This document shows, piece by piece, positions 5,617 to 8,969 of a stretch of 8,969 nt of DNA; within the stretch, counting starts at the first letter, position 1; each line of letters opens with the position of its first letter. This DNA is from Candidatus Kapaibacterium sp. (GTDB taxonomy: Bacteria; Bacteroidota; Ignavibacteria; Kapaibacteriales; UBA2268): positions 1 to 8,969 of the forward strand of contig JAQIDA010000132.1 in assembly GCA_027858275.1 (NCBI GenBank), read 5' to 3'. The translations under genes were made by a program, and so were the position numbers. The notes beneath the pieces were generated by a model. The model had not been told where the DNA came from, made no database searches, and saw only the letters and a program-made list of their open reading frames with translations.

Positions 5617-6918
5617 ATGACCAAACCTATTGCCATTGTTGATTGTAATAACTTCTACGCTTCCTGCGAAAGGGTGTTCAACCCCAAAATGCAGGGTAGG
5701 CCAGTAGTCGTGTTATCAAACAACGACGGTATGATTATAGCCAGATCCGCCGAGGCAAAAGCTGTCGGGATTAAGATGGGCGAACCTCTGTTTAAAATTA
5801 AGGATTTAATTGAGCGCAAGAAAGTCGCTGTATTCTCTTCAAATTACGCTCTCTACGGCGATATGTCGCACAGAGTGATGAGCACTCTCGAACAATTCTC
5901 CCCCGACGTTGAGATATATTCCATTGATGAAGCATTTATGAAACTCGACGGCTTCGAACGTTACGATTTAGCTGAATACGGCAAAGAAATCTGCGAAACA
6001 GTAGAGCAATGGACCGGTATCCCGGTTTCAATCGGCATAGCAGAAACCAAAACTCTGGCGAAAATCGCGAATCGAGTAGCCAAAAATAATTCAAAATTCA
6101 GAGGAGTGTTGAATCTCTATAATTCAGATGAGAGAAAAAATGCTCTGCTTGCAACAGATGTCGCTGATGTATGGGGCGTCGGTCGTCAATACACGAAATT
6201 GCTCTATCGCAACGGAATCCGCAACGCCTATGAGTTGTCACTCGCAAAAGACAAATGGATACAGAAACACATGACTATAACAGGTTTGAAAACGGTTCAC
6301 GAGCTGCGAGGAATTCCCTGTATAGAACACGAGGAAGGACCTCCTGCCAATAAAGCGATTATCGTTTCTCGCTCATTCAGTCATCTTGTCACAAGTATAT
6401 CCGAAATTCGAGAAGCACTTGCGTTTTACGCTACGCGTGCCGGTGAGAAATTGCGAAAGCAGAAATCTGCCGCCAGTCTGATGACGATCTTTTTGCGCAC
6501 TAATCCGTTCAAGCAATCGCCTCAATATCACAACGGTGTAGTCGTTAAACTCCCGATGCCTACAGATTCTACTATAGAAATGCTCGCATATTGCGACAAA
6601 GGACTCAAGCAGATTTTTCGCAAGGGATATAATTATCATAAAGTCGGAATAATGCTGACCGGGATTGTTCCTCTTGATAAATCACAGATTGCGCTTTTCG
6701 ATACGGAAGACCGTATCAAAATGGCGAAAATCACAGAAGTGTTTGATAAGATTAATTCAGAAATGGGCGCGGGAACTCTGTTCTTCGGCACTGCCGGCAC
6801 AAAAAAAGAATGGATCACCAAAGCCGAAATGAAATCTCCGAGATATACAACCCGTTGGGACGAACTCCCCGAAGCAAAGGCTGATGATTTGGATGAGCAG
6901 CAGACTGAATTGTTTTGA
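5617..6918 (+). CDS. umuC: Y-family translesion DNA polymerase, UmuC type
   Basis: The 433-residue protein has the full length and order of UmuC, the catalytic subunit of DNA polymerase V, which copies past damaged bases at the cost of accuracy. The palm motifs are intact: Asp9 in IAIVDCNNFYASCE and Asp104-Glu105 in YSIDEAF supply the metal-binding acids, and NNDGMIIARSAEAKAVGIKMG is the finger segment. The helix-hairpin-helix region lies near 183-205 (DVWGVGRQYTKLL), the little-finger domain near 245-350, and the UmuC-specific tail (SPRYTTRWDELP) near 404-416. The last five residues, QTELF, resemble the pentapeptide that binds the sliding clamp. No umuD gene precedes it; the upstream neighbour is a divergent PAP2 gene. 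The 173-base gap between them must hold its promoter. No strong ribosome site is seen before the ATG. Confidence 0.93.
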   Translation: MTKPIAIVDCNNFYASCERVFNPKMQGRPVVVLSNNDGMIIARSAEAKAVGIKMGEPLFKIKDLIERKKVAVFSSNYALYGDMSHRVMSTLEQFSPDVEIYSIDEAFMKLDGFERYDLAEYGKEICETVEQWTGIPVSIGIAETKTLAKIANRVAKNNSKFRGVLNLYNSDERKNALLATDVADVWGVGRQYTKLLYRNGIRNAYELSLAKDKWIQKHMTITGLKTVHELRGIPCIEHEEGPPANKAIIVSRSFSHLVTSISEIREALAFYATRAGEKLRKQKSAASLMTIFLRTNPFKQSPQYHNGVVVKLPMPTDSTIEMLAYCDKGLKQIFRKGYNYHKVGIMLTGIVPLDKSQIALFDTEDRIKMAKITEVFDKINSEMGAGTLFFGTAGTKKEWITKAEMKSPRYTTRWDELPEAKADDLDEQQTELF

Positions 6919-6930
6919 AACTGACTTTCT

Positions 6931-6963
6931 GCGTTGGGCGATGCCTGTTTGCTCGCCCAACGA
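6931..6963. terminator. Hairpin between convergent genes
   Basis: CGTTGGGCGA (6932-6941) pairs perfectly with TCGCCCAACG (6953-6962) around an 11-base loop. It lies between the end of the polymerase gene (6918) and the end of the convergent Fe-S gene (6977) and could serve both strands. No clear U-tract follows on either strand, so it is less typical than the hairpin at 2814. Confidence 0.5.
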
Positions 6964-6976
6964 ATACATCAAACGA

Positions 6977-7858
6977 TCATACAAATTGTTTACTCTTGAT
7001 TTCTCCGTCGAGAGCCATTGTATGAACTTCAATTTCTAAATCTTCTCTGCCGGCAAGTTTTCGCGCTTCGGTAGTCATATTGATCAATCCCCCGCAGCAA
7101 GGCACGACCATGATTACAACAGTGACTTTAGTCGTATTTGCCATTTGGAAAATACCGGCTAATTTTTCCACATAAGGCTCTGTTCTGTCGAGCTTAGGGC
7201 AAGCGACAACAACTGAGCGTCCGCGGAAATAATCTTGATGAACATTTGCCGATGCGATTGGTCCGCAAGTAGACATTATCACGAGTTCGCTGTTTTTGAA
7301 ATAAGGAGCATTTGGTCCGACCAGATGCAATTGAACCGGCCACTGAGCCAATTCGGAAGTGCTTCTTTGATTGCTTTCCGCTTCGACTTCTTCAACTTTT
7401 TGTTCGAAAGACATCATCTGTGATCCCGGACAGCCGCAGGCGCTTTCCTGATGTCCGTCGTGAACTTGAACATTTATTTTAGGCTTGATTTCACTCGTTT
7501 CGTCATCCAAAGGATTTTTAATTCCGAGTTCTTTGAGATATTCAATCGCTTCATTCAAGAACTCATCCGCATTATGATCGCGCAAATGTTTCATGTGAGC
7601 ATTAAGCACCGATCGAGGTTTTTTCAGCATTATATCTAATACTTTTTTCTCATTATAAGGCTCGGCTTCTCTTTCCTCAACTGTGATCGCGCCTTGAGGA
7701 CAATGACCGATACATGCACCCAAACCGTCACAAAAAAGATCGCTGATTAGTCGAACTTTGCCTTCAATTACCTGCAATGCGCCTTCGTGGCATTCAGGAA
7801 CGCAATCGCCACATCCGTCGCATTTCTCTTCGTCTATTTTTATTATACTTCTAATCAT
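6977..7858 (-). CDS. Ferredoxin-like Fe-S protein with cysteine-rich C-terminal domain
   Basis: The 293-residue protein opens with a bacterial ferredoxin fold. Cluster motif 1 is complete (Cys13, 16, 19, 23). Motif 2 has only Cys43, Cys49 and Cys53 because the second position is Leu46 (CDGLGACIGHCP). From memory this Leu form is usual in this anaerobe-type family and not a decay mark. A charged helical linker (about 66-125) leads to CGCPGS (Cys141, Cys143) and then a C-terminal domain with STCGP (Cys198), ACPKLD (Cys220) and PCCGG (Cys254, Cys255). These further cysteines could bind metal or another cluster. It is probably a cytoplasmic electron-transfer or redox-sensing protein with unknown partner; I know no assigned reaction. 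The ATG has GGAG at 7870-7867, eight bases upstream. It is divergent from an Rrf2 regulator, which probably controls it. Confidence 0.85.
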   Translation of the reverse strand: MIRSIIKIDEEKCDGCGDCVPECHEGALQVIEGKVRLISDLFCDGLGACIGHCPQGAITVEEREAEPYNEKKVLDIMLKKPRSVLNAHMKHLRDHNADEFLNEAIEYLKELGIKNPLDDETSEIKPKINVQVHDGHQESACGCPGSQMMSFEQKVEEVEAESNQRSTSELAQWPVQLHLVGPNAPYFKNSELVIMSTCGPIASANVHQDYFRGRSVVVACPKLDRTEPYVEKLAGIFQMANTTKVTVVIMVVPCCGGLINMTTEARKLAGREDLEIEVHTMALDGEIKSKQFV

Positions 7859-7909
7859 TATAAGAGCTCCAAATTTTTTAATACAATCCTCATCAAAGAC
7901 AAAACTTAT

Positions 7910-7915
7910 ATTATA
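7910..7915 (-). promoter_or_regulatory. Candidate -10 element of the Fe-S gene
   Basis: On the - strand this reads TATAAT and sits about 52 bases before the Fe-S start codon. It overlaps an 11-bp AT-only palindrome (TTATATTATAA, 7906-7916). No good -35 box is seen at 16-18 bases, so activation or a different sigma preference is possible. Confidence 0.35.
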
Positions 7916-7951
7916 ATCAGATAATAATGTCTGAATTTAAGTCTTTAATTG

Positions 7952-7966
7952 TTTTAACAGTTAAAA
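7952..7966. promoter_or_regulatory. Dyad in the divergent control region, candidate Rrf2 operator
   Basis: TTTTAAC-A-GTTAAAA is a perfect 15-bp dyad. It lies between the Fe-S gene and the Rrf2 gene, 36 bases upstream of the candidate -10 of the former and 22 bases upstream of the candidate -35 of the latter. Rrf2 proteins bind as dimers to AT-rich dyads and often control themselves and a divergent neighbour, so this is the natural binding site to propose. Confidence 0.45.
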
Positions 7967-7988
7967 AAGGAATTTATTGTCCGAAATA

Positions 7989-8016
7989 TTGAAAATATTT
8001 TAAGTGTTTGTAAAAT
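7989..8016 (+). promoter_or_regulatory. Candidate promoter of the Rrf2 gene
   Basis: TTGAAA (7989-7994) and TAAAAT (8011-8016) are separated by 16 bases, a fair match to a housekeeping promoter. Transcription would start near 8023, giving a leader of about 50 bases to the ATG at 8073. Confidence 0.35.
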
Positions 8017-8072
8017 TAATGAATAACTCAGCCGTTATCCTATTGAGTATATACAACATAAGAAAACGGCAT

Positions 8073-8519
8073 ATGACAGTAATATTCTCAAAAAAATGTG
8101 AGCTTGGGATTCAAGCAGTGCTTTTTCTTTCAGCACAGTCTGATGAGTATAGATTTTCGGCTGCACGGATCTCTGAAAAATTGAATGTCCCCAAAGAATT
8201 TGTGTCTAAAGTATTACAAACATTGTCGCACAAAAAGCTTATCTGGTCTCGAAAGGGCAAAAACGGAGGCTTCTGTCTCGGCAAAAAAGCCTCAGAAATC
8301 AGATTGATTGATATAGTCGAAGCGATAGACGGTTTAGACATGTTCTGTAACTGTGTTCTCGGCTTCTCGGGCTGCTCTGACGAACATCCCTGCCCGGTGC
8401 ATGACGAATGGGGCGGACTCCGCGAAAGAGCATTAGAAATGCTAAGATCCCAAACCTTGGAAGATCTCAGGGATAAAATCATTACAAAGATAGATGATAT
8501 TTTCAAGCGTAATCAGTAG
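8073..8519 (+). CDS. Rrf2-family transcriptional regulator with Fe-S-type cysteines
   Basis: Starting at the ATG at 8073 gives a 148-residue protein whose N-terminus (VIFSKKCELGIQAVLFLSAQ) matches the normal Rrf2 opening. A GTG at 8004 would add 23 residues that the family does not have. The winged helix spans about residues 5-75, with the recognition helix around VPKEFVSKVLQTLSHKKLI and the wing at RKGKNGGF. The cysteine region, Cys92, Cys94, Cys101 and Cys107 followed by Pro-Val-His110, has the spacing of cluster-binding members such as IscR and NsrR, so it probably senses iron-sulfur status, oxygen or nitric oxide. The C-terminal helix (about 116-146) would form the dimer. It is divergent from the ferredoxin-like gene with a dyad between them. 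The ribosome site is weak. Confidence 0.88.
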   Translation: MTVIFSKKCELGIQAVLFLSAQSDEYRFSAARISEKLNVPKEFVSKVLQTLSHKKLIWSRKGKNGGFCLGKKASEIRLIDIVEAIDGLDMFCNCVLGFSGCSDEHPCPVHDEWGGLRERALEMLRSQTLEDLRDKIITKIDDIFKRNQ

Positions 8520-8585
8520 GTTGCGGTAAAAATATTTAAAAACAATTTTTTTTCTAATTAAACTATTTAAACAACAAGGCAGAAA

Positions 8586-8857
8586 ATGAAAATGGTGTGG
8601 TTTATTTTGTTACTGCTAATCGGATTATTAATTTTCGGTGCATGCAATAAAACAGCTCTTGAAAAAAAGAGAGTAGGCGTTTCAGCATCAGAATTTATGG
8701 CTAAACTTGATGAATTGGGTTATTTTAAATATACTGACGATAAAAATCTTGATCGTGTAAAACAAAGCGTGGTTGAAGGTTATTGTCCGGAGTGTTAGAT
8801 ATATACTGAATATGACGATGACAGGGAAATGTTTCTTGACTATAGATTATATCACTA
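8586..8857 (+). pseudogene. Lipoprotein-like gene broken by a stop codon and an IS end
   Basis: The gene starts at an ATG eight bases after AAGG-like purines. It encodes a hydrophobic signal (VWFILLLLIGLLIF) with a possible lipobox cysteine at residue 20, then a soluble part (SASEFMAKLDELGYFKYTD). It meets TAG at 8796-8798 after only 70 residues. The same frame continues after the stop with protein-like sequence (IYTEYDDDREMFLDYRLYHY) up to 8858, where a putative insertion-sequence end begins. From memory, proteins with an ELGYFKYAD-type start commonly continue into a DYRxYxCDGE-type segment, which fits the read-through text. I therefore judge it to be a remnant of a longer gene of unknown function. 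An intact 70-residue lipoprotein ending in CPEC remains possible. Confidence 0.58.
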
Positions 8858-8969
8858 CTGTCCGGTTAAAATAAAGCGAGTTGCCACTTTTCATCCTCCG
8901 GTCTATTCCGCATAATTTTGCGTGACTTCAGAATATCTATTAAGTGCTTTCTTTCCAAGAGAGTAGCCC
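8858..8969 (-). mobile_element. One end of an insertion sequence (runs off the window)
   Basis: The sequence CTGTCCGGTTAAAA beginning at 8858 looks like a terminal inverted repeat. A transposase-like reading frame on the - strand stops inside it (TAA at 8868-8866). The other terminus and any target duplication are beyond the window. The end sequence recalls IS4-type elements of Bacteroidota and Chlorobi, but the family call is from memory and tentative. Confidence 0.5.
8866..8969 (-). CDS. Probable transposase, C-terminal fragment (continues past window)
   Basis: The - strand frame is open from the window edge for 34 codons and ends with TAA overlapping the presumed element end. The visible residues (HLIDILKSRKIMRNRP, then a tail ending WQLALF) are basic and then hydrophobic, like the extreme C-terminus of many DDE transposases. 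No catalytic residue is inside the window. The role is inferred mainly from the adjacent terminal-repeat-like sequence. Confidence 0.42.
   Translation of the reverse strand, partial: ATLLERKHLIDILKSRKIMRNRPEDEKWQLALF

Noticed and set aside
8004..8072. GTG start for the Rrf2 gene
   Set aside because: Rrf2 proteins begin a few residues before the SKK-type motif; the extra 23 residues fit no family member and overlap the candidate promoter.
8796..8798. Recoded TAG (stop read as an amino acid)
   Set aside because: TAG ends the neighbouring Rrf2 gene normally, and the gene is cut by an IS end shortly after, so plain decay explains it better.

Overview
The window reads as chromosomal sequence from a diderm (Gram-negative) bacterium with moderately AT-rich DNA. 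Evidence for a diderm is an exported beta-barrel-like protein ending in an aromatic residue, two exported PAP2 phosphatases and a candidate lipoprotein. A two-cluster-type Fe-S protein paired with an Rrf2 regulator suggests an anaerobic or redox-flexible lifestyle. The style of the proteins reminds me of the Bacteroidota/Chlorobi/Ignavibacteria (FCB) side of the tree, but this is an impression and not a demonstrated placement. I see no tRNA, rRNA or CRISPR array.

Region 1 (1-2870, + strand) is a tight four-gene run: the 3' end of a response regulator, a two-CBS-domain protein, an SLC13/DASS-type membrane symporter whose substrate motifs are altered, and a miniature beta-carbonic-anhydrase-like protein with all zinc ligands. 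A 12-bp perfect hairpin plus U-tract closes it. The arrangement suggests a regulated anion-uptake module, possibly handling inorganic carbon. This is the most interesting part of the window.

Region 2 (2870-5443, - strand) is an envelope cluster. It has two tandem paralogous PAP2 phosphatases, both best started at TTG, followed by a beta-barrel-like secreted protein. The second PAP2 gene carries a frameshift separating its signal peptide from its catalytic domain, and two of its catalytic motifs are altered. A 14-bp inverted repeat overlaps the start codon of the barrel gene.

Region 3 (5444-6976) holds a stand-alone umuC-type Y-family polymerase with a clamp-binding-like pentapeptide at its extreme C-terminus and no umuD beside it. 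A strong hairpin lies between it and the convergent next gene.

Region 4 (6977-8519) is a divergent pair: a ferredoxin-like Fe-S protein (- strand) and an Rrf2-family regulator with IscR/NsrR-like cysteines (+ strand). They share a 214-bp control region with a perfect dyad.

Region 5 (8520-8969) is a decaying locus: a small lipoprotein-like gene broken by an in-frame TAG and then cut off by what looks like one end of an insertion sequence, whose transposase runs off the window.
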